A DNA stretch of 64,000 nucleotides, from assembly GCF_014652315.1 (NCBI RefSeq), contig NZ_BMYO01000004.1, forward strand, positions 248,001 to 312,000, in the 5' to 3' direction. This stretch comes from Jeongeupia chitinilytica (GTDB taxonomy: Bacteria > Pseudomonadota > Gammaproteobacteria > Burkholderiales > Chitinibacteraceae). Under the pieces are notes generated by a model. The model was not told the DNA's origin, searched no databases, and saw only the letters and a list, made by a program, of their open reading frames with translations. A program made the translations under genes and the position numbers. Every line of letters starts with the position of its first letter. Within the stretch, counting starts at the first letter, position 1. Of this stretch, positions 1-8,309 are shown one piece after another.

Positions 1-156
1 CAGGACGACCTGCTCGACGAACTCAACCGCGTCGTCGCCCGCCAGCAGCAGGACCTGGAACTGCTGGCCCAGGCCTTGCGGCAGGTTCAGGAACAGCAGC
101 GCAGCGGCCCGGCCGCACCGCGCAGCCTGCTCGACGACATTCCGCCGCATTACTGA
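1..156 (+). CDS. slyX: SlyX family protein, C-terminal part (5' end outside window)
   Basis: The first 51 codons of the window form an open frame that ends at TGA 154-156. The translation is a glutamine- and leucine-rich coiled-coil segment (LARQ/QDLELLAQ-type heptads) followed by the ending DIPPHY. That C-terminal PPHY is the hallmark of the small SlyX proteins, which are about 70 residues of coiled coil with no known enzymatic activity. The start codon lies left of the window, so only about two thirds of the gene is present. The function of SlyX is not established; the call is by family only. Confidence 0.85.
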   Translation, partial: QDDLLDELNRVVARQQQDLELLAQALRQVQEQQRSGPAAPRSLLDDIPPHY

Positions 157-262
157 GCGCCGTCCGTCCACGGTACCGCGCCCCCGGCACACCGGTTTGA
201 CCGGCGACAAAGGCAGCGGCAAACGTCCGCTTAGACTGGGCTTTTGCGCGCAGGAAACCGCC

Positions 263-601
263 ATGTCCCGCTACCACATCGTCACGCTGATCGGCTCGTC
301 CAGCCTCAACGGCAACGACCTGCGCGGCGAAGGCATGCTGCAGACGCTCCGGCAGTTGCGCAGCGACCTGTTCGGCCCGGACCGGCCCCTGATCGATTTC
401 CACGGCGACCGCTATGTCGTGCTGTTCGAAGGCGACGACGAACTCGACGCCCTCGCCTGGGCCGAAGGTCACGGCGTGGTACTGCACGGCAAGATCGCCA
501 ACCGCGCCGACATCTACACCCTTTACCTCGGCTGGACCGGCCTGATCGACCGCGGCCTCGATGCGCAACCGGATCCGGGCTGGCGGGTGCCGCAGCACTG
601 A
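263..601 (+). CDS. Hypothetical protein, 112 aa
   Basis: I do not recognise this protein. I start it at ATG 263, which has AGGA at 252-255 at normal spacing; an in-frame ATG at 197 has no such signal. The product is soluble, acidic and without a signal peptide or membrane segment. It begins MSRYHIVTLIGSSSLNG and contains an acidic stretch FEGDDELDALAWAEGH near the middle. It stands alone downstream of slyX in the same direction, about 107 bases away. High third-position G+C agrees with the neighbouring core genes, so it looks like a native gene. Confidence 0.6.
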   Translation: MSRYHIVTLIGSSSLNGNDLRGEGMLQTLRQLRSDLFGPDRPLIDFHGDRYVVLFEGDDELDALAWAEGHGVVLHGKIANRADIYTLYLGWTGLIDRGLDAQPDPGWRVPQH

Positions 602-859
602 CTCCCCTTCCCAAGTCCCCGTTCGGGCCGGATTCGGCGCTACTTTGGCCGAAATGCAACTTCACCTGGCCAAGCATTGCGTTGTCGACTGAATCTGCCA
701 CAAAATTCAAAAAAAAGTCGGTACAACGACAGCAAGAAAAAAGCTTCTGCAGTTCGTGGAAATTGGCAACATCCTATGTGTTGACCTCTTTGCCAGAGCA
801 CCGCTTGCCCCACCAGAGCCCCAAGAAAATGCAATTGAAAACATGATGCACTTCCTTAG
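602..859. other. Intergenic, A+T-rich compared with its surroundings
   Basis: This stretch holds no gene I can support. From about 660 to 760 it contains runs such as aaattcaaaaaaaagtcg, unlike the G+C-rich chromosome around it. It marks the left edge of an A+T-richer patch that extends to about 1740 and carries small membrane-protein genes. Short open frames on both strands here have no ribosome binding site or recognisable composition. Confidence 0.4.
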
Positions 860-1177
860 ATGCCGGAACATCCAAATACAGCGCGCGGCAAACTGGCACT
901 TGTCCCCGCCTTATTTCATGGCTTGCTTCCGGCAATTGGACTAGCCCTTTCACTCAGTCCCTTGCCGGACATGCTTTCCCTTCCCTTGATTCTGTCGTAC
1001 TTCGTCACGGCGTATCCGTCAGCAATTTTTTCTTGGGCAGGCATACCCATCAAAGGTGGTTTTTTCGGTTGGCCTACGCCACTTGGTTTTTTTCTTGGCC
1101 TGTTTGTCTGGTTTCTTATTTACACACTACTACTATCTACTTTTCTCATGGCAAGAACAAAACACACGACAAAATAG
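860..1177 (+). CDS. Small hypothetical membrane protein, 105 aa
   Basis: No family recognised. The frame encodes a hydrophobic protein with likely membrane helices near residues 13-30, 37-55 and 72-95, ending in a short basic tail (MARTKHTTK). No convincing Shine-Dalgarno sequence precedes ATG 860, so the start is uncertain. Base composition is clearly lower in G+C than the flanking genes, and the gene sits beside two other small membrane-protein frames. It may be a recently acquired or decaying gene. Confidence 0.35.
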   Translation: MPEHPNTARGKLALVPALFHGLLPAIGLALSLSPLPDMLSLPLILSYFVTAYPSAIFSWAGIPIKGGFFGWPTPLGFFLGLFVWFLIYTLLLSTFLMARTKHTTK

Positions 1178-1304
1178 CCAACACCTGCTCCTCGCTTTTT
1201 AGCAGACCCATCTGACGACTCTGCCCAACAACCCCTGATCCACCAGAGCAGCAAAAGCAGGTCGAACCTGTTCCAATATTTTCGGACACCGATAACGCAC
1301 TGAT

Positions 1305-1736
1305 ATGCGGACATCACCACGCACCAGAATTTTTCTTTCTTACCTAGTTGCCGGCCCAGCCATCGGTGCCGCAATCACCATGGTTTTCCTGCTGGTGAGC
1401 GAACCACCACCTAACGGACCTGTCGACCTTTTGTCTATGTACCTTGGTTTTCTGTTCTTTGCCTACCCCTTGGGCGTATTGCCAGCTGGTGCAGCGGCAA
1501 CCGCGCACCTGTGCCTGTACAAGCGATTCACGCGCATGCCCGTTGTAATTCTGGTATGCGCAGCAGGAGTCGTTGGCTACGCCGCCCTCGGCCTATTATT
1601 GGGTAACTCGATCCGCGATTTTTCCACGATATCGCACGTGTTTGGCTTCCTGCTTCCTCCGATCGGCAGTGCTTTTTTTATATCGATGCATCTGTATACC
1701 CGCCAGAAAGCCGGGCTACTGCGCCAGATGGAATGA
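1305..1736 (+). CDS. Hypothetical membrane protein, 143 aa
   Basis: No function can be assigned. The product has about four hydrophobic segments (near residues 9-30, 42-70, 80-100 and 110-130) and ends in a short polar tail (TRQKAGLLRQME), so it is probably an inner-membrane protein. It is followed 88 bases later by a second small membrane protein on the same strand; the two may be co-transcribed. Codon use is intermediate between the A+T-rich patch upstream and the core chromosome downstream. Confidence 0.55.
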   Translation: MRTSPRTRIFLSYLVAGPAIGAAITMVFLLVSEPPPNGPVDLLSMYLGFLFFAYPLGVLPAGAAATAHLCLYKRFTRMPVVILVCAAGVVGYAALGLLLGNSIRDFSTISHVFGFLLPPIGSAFFISMHLYTRQKAGLLRQME

Positions 1737-1824
1737 GACAAACACACTCATCACAGGTATTGGCAATCAAACAGACCGGGCATATTGGACGTCTAGCGCC
1801 CCGCTCAAACATCAGACAAGACCA

Positions 1825-2172
1825 ATGAATTCAAATCCGCTACCGGAAAAATCCAGCCCGCCGATTGCGGAAAAATCCCCTCCAACGCTGTCGGCAGCCA
1901 TACGGATTCTGGTGCTGAGTGCGTTGGCTGGTGCCGGCGCGTTCTGGCTGGTCGTTGCGTTTTCGGCACCATCGCTCTTCGACATGGGGTACGCCGGCGT
2001 TTACTGGGCGATGGCTGTCGCACCTGTAGCGGGGTTCGTCACGCTTGCGCTGCTGGTCATCCAGCTCGAGCGGAGCAGGAAAGCAGGCCCGCACGCGCTG
2101 AAACGTCTAGCCGCGATTCAATGGATCGTCATCGGACTGGTCTGGTTTGGATACATGCTGATGTTCCTGTAA
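1825..2172 (+). CDS. Hypothetical membrane protein, 115 aa
   Basis: I place the start at ATG 1825 (MNSNPLPEKSS) although the frame is open further upstream to 1573, because the upstream part lies inside the preceding gene and reads as out-of-frame sequence. The protein has a proline-rich polar N terminus of about 25 residues and then about three membrane helices (near 26-48, 54-80 and 95-114). No conserved motif is recognised. It is the last of the three small membrane-protein genes in this patch and ends about 100 bases before the convergent SDR gene. Confidence 0.5.
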   Translation: MNSNPLPEKSSPPIAEKSPPTLSAAIRILVLSALAGAGAFWLVVAFSAPSLFDMGYAGVYWAMAVAPVAGFVTLALLVIQLERSRKAGPHALKRLAAIQWIVIGLVWFGYMLMFL

Positions 2173-2274
2173 CCACACGCCAGACCAGCGACGTTCTCCC
2201 GGATTGCAATCCGCAAATTGATAGCTTAGCTGGCCAGAACTAAGATCCGGACCACGGGTCGATGCCCCAGAAGC

Positions 2275-2994
2275 TCAGCCTTCGTCCTCGATGTCGTAGC
2301 GCCTGCCACCTTCCGGTCCGCCGGCGATCACACCGGCGACATAGGCCGCCACCGACGCCGGCGTGCGCAACTTGCCGTCCGCCTTGCGGGCGATGAAGCG
2401 GCCAACGTCGGGGAAGTCGGCTGCGCTGGTGGCCCGAATTCCGGCCTGCATGCGCGTGTCCATCACGTCCGGGTCGATACTGATGCAGGTGACCGGGAGC
2501 TCGGCGCCGGTCTGCTCGACCGCGACGGCGCGGATCAGGTGATCGATCGCGGCCTTGCCGGCGCAGTACAGCGACCAGCTGCCGTAGCCGCGCAGTGCGG
2601 CGCCGGACGAAATCTGCGCGACGGTCTTCACCGCCGCCACCTGCTGGAAGTGCCGCAGGAACGATGCGATCACGCGCGCCGCGGTCATCACGTTGACGTT
2701 GAGGCTGGTGGCGATCTGCGCGTCCGCCTGTTGTGCCAGCGGCGCAAGCGGGGTCAGGGTTGCCGCGTTGTTGATCAGCACGATTTCGCCCCACGACTGA
2801 CGGGCAAGTTCGGCGAAGCGGGCGTCGAGCGTCGCCAGTGTGGCGTCCGGATCGGCAAAGTCCGCGCACACGTGCGGATCACCCAAGCCGGAGCGGGAGA
2901 ACTCGCGCACGGTCCAGTCTTCGGCCAGGTAATGCGCCACCAGCGCGGCGCCAAGGCCATGCGAGCCGCCGGTGATCAGTGCCAGCCGGTTCAT
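2275..2994 (-). CDS. Short-chain dehydrogenase/reductase (SDR), 239 aa
   Basis: This is a classical SDR oxidoreductase that binds NAD(P). The N-terminal Rossmann motif reads TGGSHGLG, the NNA motif follows near residue 90, and the catalytic residues are in SSGAA and YCAGK (Tyr-x-x-x-Lys). The fold and length match the benzil-reductase and sepiapterin-reductase-like branch; the substrate cannot be told from sequence. The start ATG overlaps the stop of the upstream flavoprotein gene (ATGA, 2991-2994), so the two are translationally coupled. A longer open frame in the same register reaching 3975 is only the shadow of that upstream gene. Confidence 0.88.
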   Translation of the reverse strand: MNRLALITGGSHGLGAALVAHYLAEDWTVREFSRSGLGDPHVCADFADPDATLATLDARFAELARQSWGEIVLINNAATLTPLAPLAQQADAQIATSLNVNVMTAARVIASFLRHFQQVAAVKTVAQISSGAALRGYGSWSLYCAGKAAIDHLIRAVAVEQTGAELPVTCISIDPDVMDTRMQAGIRATSAADFPDVGRFIARKADGKLRTPASVAAYVAGVIAGGPEGGRRYDIEDEG

Positions 2995-4235
2995 GCTTTT
3001 TCCCCCTGCGCAGCCAGCCAGTCGGCAGCACCGAGCCCGGCCGTGCAGCCGGTGGCAAAGCATGCGGTCAGCAGGTAGCCACCGGTCGGCGCTTCCCAGT
3101 CGAGCATTTCGCCGGCGCAGAACACGCCCGGTTTCGCCCTCAGCATCAGCCCGTTGTCGAGTGCTTCGAAACGCACGCCGCCGGCGCTGCTGATCGCCTC
3201 GTCGAGCGGCCTGGCCGCCAGCAGCCGCACCGGCAGCGCCTTGATCCTGGCCGCCAGCCGGGCCGGATCGGCGAAATCGTCCTTGCCCGTGCATTCGCGC
3301 AACAAGGATGCCTTGGCGCCCTTCAGGTTCAGCCGGCTTTGCAGATGGCTGGCCATCGAGCGCGAGCCGCGCGGGTGGGCGACCTCGGCTTCGACCTTGG
3401 CCAGCGTGAAGTCGGGCAGCAGGTCGAGGTGGACGGTCGCCTCGCCCTGTGCGGCGATCGCATCGCGGATGCGCGCCGCAAACGCATAGACGAGGTTGCC
3501 CTCGATCCCGGTCTGCGTCAGCACGAACTCGCCGCGGCGCGTTTCGGTTTTGCCACCCGCATCGGTGAAGGTCAGGGCCACGCTCTTGATCGGCGCACCG
3601 GCGAACTTCTCTGCCAGCACGGTGCTCCAGCCGGCATCGAAGCCGCAGTTGGCCGGCGCCAGCGGCGCAATGTCGGCGCCGACACCCTGCAGCCACGGCA
3701 CCCATGCGCCGTCCGAGCCGAGCCGTGCCCAGCTGCCGCCGCCGAGCGCCAGCACCGTCGCATCGGCGTCGACGGTGACCGCGCCATGCGGCGTATCGAA
3801 AGCCAGAGCGCCGGCGTCGTTCCAGCCGGTCCAGCGATGGCGGGTATGGAAGACCACACCGGCGGCGCGCAGCCTTGCCAGCCAGGCGCGCAGCAGCGGT
3901 GCAGCCTTCATTTCGGTCGGAAACACCTTGCCGCTCGAACCGACAAAGGTGTCGATGCCCAGCCCGGCAATCCATGCGCGCAACGCATCGGGGCCGAAGG
4001 CGTGGATCAGCGGTGCCAGCGTATCGCGGCGCTCGCCGTAGCGGTCGAGCAGCACCGGCAACGGTTCCGAGTGGGTGATGTTCATGCCGCCGATGCCGGC
4101 GAGCAGAAACTTGCGGCCGAACGACGGCATCGCGTCGTACACCGCCACGCTGTGGCCGGCGGCCGCCAGCTGTTCGGCGGCCATCAGCCCGGCCGGGCCA
4201 CCGCCGATCACGGCGACATTCGCTGCAGACGCCAT
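2991..4235 (-). CDS. FAD-dependent flavoprotein, BaiN/HI0933 family (TIGR03862-like), 414 aa
   Basis: The protein opens with a dinucleotide-binding motif (VAVIGGGPAGLMAAE) and carries the family's GRKFLLAGIGGMNIT segment near residue 40, followed by a C-terminal GGVRFEAL and TGGYLLTACFATG FAD-contact region. These mark the HI0933/YhiN-like flavoproteins, a widespread family whose reaction is mostly unknown. I choose the ATG at 4235 (MASAANVAVIGGG), which puts the Gly-rich motif at the usual distance from the N terminus; a start at 4277 is possible. It overlaps the downstream SDR by four bases, suggesting a two-enzyme redox unit. Confidence 0.9.
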   Translation of the reverse strand: MASAANVAVIGGGPAGLMAAEQLAAAGHSVAVYDAMPSFGRKFLLAGIGGMNITHSEPLPVLLDRYGERRDTLAPLIHAFGPDALRAWIAGLGIDTFVGSSGKVFPTEMKAAPLLRAWLARLRAAGVVFHTRHRWTGWNDAGALAFDTPHGAVTVDADATVLALGGGSWARLGSDGAWVPWLQGVGADIAPLAPANCGFDAGWSTVLAEKFAGAPIKSVALTFTDAGGKTETRRGEFVLTQTGIEGNLVYAFAARIRDAIAAQGEATVHLDLLPDFTLAKVEAEVAHPRGSRSMASHLQSRLNLKGAKASLLRECTGKDDFADPARLAARIKALPVRLLAARPLDEAISSAGGVRFEALDNGLMLRAKPGVFCAGEMLDWEAPTGGYLLTACFATGCTAGLGAADWLAAQGEKA

Positions 4236-4351
4236 CGCACCCTCCCTTGCTTCGATCATTCCATCCAGTCCTTCCATTCTACCCGCCGCGTCAAGCAGGC
4301 CATTCCGGCACGCCCGGGCATGCCATGCACATATTCACACTTCAATTTGAT

Positions 4352-4380
4352 TTGAAATTTCCAAATAACGAGCGTAAATT
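4352..4380 (+). promoter_or_regulatory. Predicted sigma-70 promoter of the 69-aa gene
   Basis: TTGAAA (4352-4357) and TAAATT (4375-4380) are separated by 17 bases in a conspicuously A+T-rich gap, placing transcription start near 4387 and the ATG at 4416. The boxes match 5/6 and 4/6 consensus bases. Prediction only. Confidence 0.5.
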
Positions 4381-4415
4381 ACGTAGTATCACTACATAAA
4401 CAAGGAGCAGCCATC

Positions 4416-4625
4416 ATGATCGTATCCAGCCTCTTCGCCTTCTTTGCCGGCAAGAACAGCGACATCGTCGTCAACGGTCGCGTCAACCGGATGGCCGACT
4501 TGGCCGGCGTCGAACGCATCGACGGCCGCGTGCTGAAGATCAGCGGCGACCGTGCCAGCGTGTGCTGGCCCAAGGGCGTGAAGACCGAAGAAAACCTGAG
4601 CAGCCTGATCGCCATCGTCGAGTAA
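4416..4625 (+). CDS. Hypothetical protein, 69 aa
   Basis: This is a small free-standing gene with all the signals of real expression: an A+T-rich promoter region, AAGGAG (4401-4406) ahead of ATG 4416, and a strong hairpin-T terminator 18 bases after the stop. The product begins MIVSSLFAFFAGKNSDIVVNG, with a short hydrophobic start that is not a convincing membrane helix. The remainder is a small soluble domain ending NLSSLIAIVE. I know of no function. Its monocistronic design and strong signals suggest an abundant small protein. Confidence 0.7.
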   Translation: MIVSSLFAFFAGKNSDIVVNGRVNRMADLAGVERIDGRVLKISGDRASVCWPKGVKTEENLSSLIAIVE

Positions 4626-4643
4626 GCGCTGCCAGTCGCCAGA

Positions 4644-4667
4644 AAGCCGGGCTCGTCCCGGCTTTTT
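4644..4667 (+). terminator. Rho-independent terminator after the 69-aa gene
   Basis: GCCGGG (4646-4651) pairs with CCCGGC (4657-4662) around a five-base loop and is followed by five T residues. It closes the monocistronic unit starting at 4416. Confidence 0.85.
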
Positions 4668-4824
4668 CACGTCCGGCGGAAACGCACGCCACCGGGTTGG
4701 CCCTGATCACGCCATGGCGAGCGTGGCGCTATCGTCGGGACGTGGCTGCTGCACCGCCACAAAGTGCCGCAACGCAGCGCCGCTGGCGGTAAAGTGAAGT
4801 GTGCTCCCTCACGAGTGTGCCGCC

Positions 4825-6654
4825 ATGTCCGCCAGCAATGCCGCCCACCTGCAAGCCGTCGACGTGCCGCCCCGCCCGGACGACCCGGCTGCGCCGGACG
4901 ACTTCGGTCCGGCCCCGGATTTCCGCCAGATCGCCGAGCTGGCCCGCGCCATCCTCGCCGGTTTCGACGCGCACTACCGGCGCTTCCGTACGGCCAGCCG
5001 CTCGGCGCAGTCCTGTTTCGAATCCGGTGACGCCCGTGCGCTGCGCGATGCCGTGCGCGACCGGATCGCGTTCTACGACAGCCGCGTGCTCGAGACGTCC
5101 GAACAGCTGAAGCGCGAGTTCGGCGCCGAGCGGCTGCCGGACGACGTCTGGGCCAGCGTGAAGTCGTACTTCATCGGCCTCCTGGTCAATCACAAGCAGC
5201 CCGAACTGGCCGAAACCTTTTTCAACTCGGTCAGCTGCCGCATCCTGCACCGGACGTACTTCCACAACGATTTCATCTTCTACCGCCCGGCGGTGTCGAC
5301 CGAATACATCGAAACCACCGACACGCCGACCTACCGGACCTACTATCCGAAGCGCGCCGACCTGTTCGCAACGCTGGCGACCATCCTGAACGACTTCGGC
5401 TGGCAACTGCCCTTCGTCGACCTCGACCGCGACATCCGCCGCATTGCCCGCGCGCTGTACCGCCACCTCGGTCGTTGGCCGGTGCTCGGTTACAACGCGC
5501 AAATCCAGGTGCTCGCGTCGCCGTTCTTCCGCAACAAGGCCGCCTACATCATCGGCCGCTTCGTCCACGGCGATACCGAAACGCCGTTTGCGCTGCCGCT
5601 GTGCCGCACCCACGACGGCCGGCTGTTCGTCGACGCCGCGCTGTTCGCCCACGACCAGATCCGTTCGCTGTTCTCGCTGTCGCGTGCCTATTTTCTCGTC
5701 GACATGGAAGTCCCGTCGGCCTACGTCGCCTTCCTGCACGAGCTGATCCCGGACAAGAGCCGCGCCGAGCTGTACACGATGGTCGGGCTGGGCAAGCAGG
5801 GCAAGACGATGTTCTACCGCGAGCTCTTTCACCACCTGCGGCACACCGGCGACCGTTTCGAGATCGCGCCGGGCATCCGCGGCATGGTGATGATCGTGTT
5901 CACGCTGCCGTCCTTCCCCTTCGTGTTCAAGCTGATCAAGGACGTGATTCCGCCGCCCAAGGAAGTGAACCGCGAAATCGTCCGCGCCAAATACCTGATG
6001 GTGAAACGCCACGACCGGGTCGGGCGGATGGCCGATTCGCTCGAGTTCTCCGACGTCGCGCTGCCGCGCAACCGCTTCGATCCGGCACTGATCGACGAAC
6101 TGCGCGCACTGGCGCCGTCGATGATCGAGGAGGACGGCGACACCATCGTCATCCGTCACCTCTACATCGAGTGCCGGATGACGCCGCTGAACGTCTGGCT
6201 CGACACCCACGGTGGCGACGAACTCGAAGCCAAGGTCCGCGATTACGGCAATGCGCTGCGCGAGCTGGCGATCGCCAACATCTTCCCCGGCGACATGCTG
6301 TTCAAGAATTTCGGCGTCACCCGCATGGGCCGGGTCGTGTTCTATGACTACGACGAAATCGAGTACATGACCGACTGCGACTTCCGCCGGATCCCGCCGC
6401 CGCCGACGCCGGAGTTCGAGATGAGCGGCGAAGCGTGGTATACCGGCCACAAGGGCGAGGTCTATCCGGAGGAGTTCGGGACCTTCCTCTTGAACCAGAA
6501 ACCGGTGCGCGACGCGTTCATGAAGCACCACGCCGACCTGCTGCAGCCGGCGTTCTGGCAGCAGACCAAGGCGCGCATCCAGGCCGGGATCCTCGAGGAC
6601 TTCTTCCCCTACCCGCAGACGCTGCGGTTCTCGCGACGCTACCGCAAGGACTGA
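4825..6654 (+). CDS. aceK: Isocitrate dehydrogenase kinase/phosphatase
   Basis: AceK switches isocitrate dehydrogenase off by serine phosphorylation and on by dephosphorylation, directing carbon between the TCA cycle and the glyoxylate shunt. The 609-residue product matches AceK along its whole length: N-terminal regulatory part (AELARAILAGFDAHYRRFR), the central ATP-binding segment (PGIRGMVMIVFTLPSFPFVFKL split around residue 360), and the catalytic end with FPGDMLFKNFG and VFYDYDEIEYM. I use ATG 4825; a GTG at 4801 would add eight residues. It stands alone here, with no aceA or aceB next to it. Its 3' end overlaps the convergent DUF1294 gene by 16 bases. Confidence 0.95.
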   Translation: MSASNAAHLQAVDVPPRPDDPAAPDDFGPAPDFRQIAELARAILAGFDAHYRRFRTASRSAQSCFESGDARALRDAVRDRIAFYDSRVLETSEQLKREFGAERLPDDVWASVKSYFIGLLVNHKQPELAETFFNSVSCRILHRTYFHNDFIFYRPAVSTEYIETTDTPTYRTYYPKRADLFATLATILNDFGWQLPFVDLDRDIRRIARALYRHLGRWPVLGYNAQIQVLASPFFRNKAAYIIGRFVHGDTETPFALPLCRTHDGRLFVDAALFAHDQIRSLFSLSRAYFLVDMEVPSAYVAFLHELIPDKSRAELYTMVGLGKQGKTMFYRELFHHLRHTGDRFEIAPGIRGMVMIVFTLPSFPFVFKLIKDVIPPPKEVNREIVRAKYLMVKRHDRVGRMADSLEFSDVALPRNRFDPALIDELRALAPSMIEEDGDTIVIRHLYIECRMTPLNVWLDTHGGDELEAKVRDYGNALRELAIANIFPGDMLFKNFGVTRMGRVVFYDYDEIEYMTDCDFRRIPPPPTPEFEMSGEAWYTGHKGEVYPEEFGTFLLNQKPVRDAFMKHHADLLQPAFWQQTKARIQAGILEDFFPYPQTLRFSRRYRKD

Positions 6655-7010
6655 ATCGCCGCGTCCGGCAGCGACCACCAACCGAGCAGCGCCAGATGGG
6701 TCAGTGCCGCCAGCGCGAACACCAGCCGGAAACGGGTCTTGACCGTCTTGTGGCGGAAGGCACGCTGACCGAACCACGCACCGGGCCAGCCGCCGATCAG
6801 CGCGAGCACATGCAGCGTCGCTTCGGGCACGCGGCGCCCGCCCTGCCGGGCCTGCGATTTGTCGTACCCGTAGCAGACGAAGCTGACGATGCTCGCGACG
6901 AGCACCAGCGCGGCCGGCGGCCACGGGCTGCGCGCCAGCACGCATGCCAGCACGCCCAGCATCACCATCACCAGCACATCGATCGGTCCCCGCTTGCCCT
7001 GCATGTTCAT
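6639..7010 (-). CDS. DUF1294 membrane protein, 123 aa
   Basis: The protein has two hydrophobic segments near the N terminus (residues 10-25 and 31-47), then the DUF1294 signature: YGYDKSQARQGGRRVPE, LALIGGWPGAWFGQRAFRH and KTVKTRF, followed by a final helix. In other bacteria this domain is often fused to a cold-shock domain; here it stands alone. The biochemical role of DUF1294 is unknown. Its 3' end runs 16 bases into the 3' end of aceK on the opposite strand. Confidence 0.88.
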   Translation of the reverse strand: MNMQGKRGPIDVLVMVMLGVLACVLARSPWPPAALVLVASIVSFVCYGYDKSQARQGGRRVPEATLHVLALIGGWPGAWFGQRAFRHKTVKTRFRLVFALAALTHLALLGWWSLPDAAIQSLR

Positions 7011-7114
7011 TCTCCGTTCGTGGTCACGCCGCCGGCGTTAATCTGCGCCGCAGCCAGCAGCGCCAAGCCTGTTACCATTGCCGGCAATCGTGTACTCCTG
7101 ATCCGGATTCTCCC

Positions 7115-8131
7115 ATGTCCTCTGCCCTGACCGACCTGCTTGCCGCCGCGCTCGACGCCCGCGGTGACCTGATTGCCAAACTTCACGCCGAAAAAACCGA
7201 CGCCTACCGGCTGTTCCACGGCAGCGTCGAGGGCGAACCGGGCCTGACCGTCGACCGCTACGGCGATGCGATCCTGGTGCAGAGCTTCCACGAACCGCTC
7301 GAGGCCGACGAACTCGCGGCAATCGAGGGTTTCTACGGTCGCCACCATGCCGGCCTGCCGGTGATCTGGAACGACCGCAGCCAGCCCAATTCGCGCGTCG
7401 CCAACAAGCTCTCGACCGAGCAGCTGGAGATCGCCACGGAGCCGCGCATCGTGCAGGAAATCGGCGTCAACTACCGCTTCCAGGCGCGCCATGCCGGGCA
7501 GGATCCGTGGCTGTTCCTCGACCTCCGAGCCGGCCGTCGCCGCGTGATGCAGGAAGCCAAGGGCAAGAACGTGCTCAACCTGTTCGCCTACACCTGCGGC
7601 GTCGGCATCGCCGCGGCCAAGGCCGGCGCCTCGCTCGTCACCAACGTCGACTTCGCCGAATCGAGCCTGCTGGTCGGCAAGGAAAACTCGCGCCTCAACG
7701 GCCTCGGCCACACCTTGCGCTACGTGCAGTGCGACGCCTTTGCCGCGCTGCGCCAGTACTCGGGCCTCGGCCAGCCGCGCGTGGTGCGCGGCAAGCGCCT
7801 GCCGCCGTTCCCGAAGCTGGAAAAGACCGCGTTCGATCTGGTCTTCCTCGACCCGCCGCGTTATTCGAAGGGCATTTTCGGCGTCGTCGACCTGGTCAAC
7901 GACTACTCGGCCCTGTTCAAGCCGGCTCTGCTGTCGACCGCCGAAGGCGGCACGCTGGTCTGCTGCAACAACGTCGCCTCGGTCGACCGCGACGCCTGGC
8001 TCGACCAGATGCAGCGCAGCGCGAAGAAGGTCGACCGGGTCATCCGAGACGTCGAATGGATCGCGCCGGAAGCCGACTTCCCGAGCCCGGACGGCAAGCC
8101 GCCGCTCAAGATCGCGCTGCTGCGCGTCTGA
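7115..8131 (+). CDS. Class I SAM-dependent RNA methyltransferase, RlmI-like, without PUA domain
   Basis: The 338-residue product resembles the RlmI family, which makes 5-methylcytosine in 23S rRNA. Visible features are the EEHEE-type region GEPGLTVDRYGDAILVQSF near residue 43, the SAM-binding motif NLFAYTCGVGIAAAKAG, an acidic residue in TNVDFAE, and the target-base motif FLDPPRYSKG. RlmI itself is about 396 residues because it starts with a PUA RNA-binding domain; that domain is missing here. Starting at the upstream in-frame codon (6944) would not restore it. Substrate is therefore uncertain: an rRNA methyltransferase is likely, position unknown. Confidence 0.85.
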   Translation: MSSALTDLLAAALDARGDLIAKLHAEKTDAYRLFHGSVEGEPGLTVDRYGDAILVQSFHEPLEADELAAIEGFYGRHHAGLPVIWNDRSQPNSRVANKLSTEQLEIATEPRIVQEIGVNYRFQARHAGQDPWLFLDLRAGRRRVMQEAKGKNVLNLFAYTCGVGIAAAKAGASLVTNVDFAESSLLVGKENSRLNGLGHTLRYVQCDAFAALRQYSGLGQPRVVRGKRLPPFPKLEKTAFDLVFLDPPRYSKGIFGVVDLVNDYSALFKPALLSTAEGGTLVCCNNVASVDRDAWLDQMQRSAKKVDRVIRDVEWIAPEADFPSPDGKPPLKIALLRV

Positions 8132-8262
8132 GGCGCGACTGCCCTGCCGGCTGTACTCGCTTGCCGGTCCTGTACCGTTGCGACCGGAGGGAGTCCCTGT
8201 GGGACGTGTTCGTACGCCTAGCCAGTACCGCTGCGCCGGGCTTTTCCAGCCGCTTCGATAGA

Positions 8263-8290
8263 AAAAGCCGCCCGTAGAGGCGGCTTTTTC
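8263..8290. terminator. Bidirectional terminator between the methyltransferase and the hydrolase
   Basis: AAAAAGCCGCC (8263-8273) pairs perfectly with GGCGGCTTTTT (8280-8290) around a six-base loop. The A tract on one side and T tract on the other let it act for both convergent genes. Confidence 0.88.
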
Positions 8291-8309
8291 CATGGGGCGA
8301 TCGGCGCGT

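Noticed and set aside
2995..3975. Open frame continuing the SDR reading frame upstream to 3975
   Set aside because: It runs inside the BaiN-like flavoprotein gene in another frame and reads as Arg-rich out-of-frame sequence; the SDR starts at 2994.
4729..6945. 738-codon minus-strand frame opposite aceK
   Set aside because: High G+C makes long antisense frames; composition is typical shadow sequence and aceK is certain.
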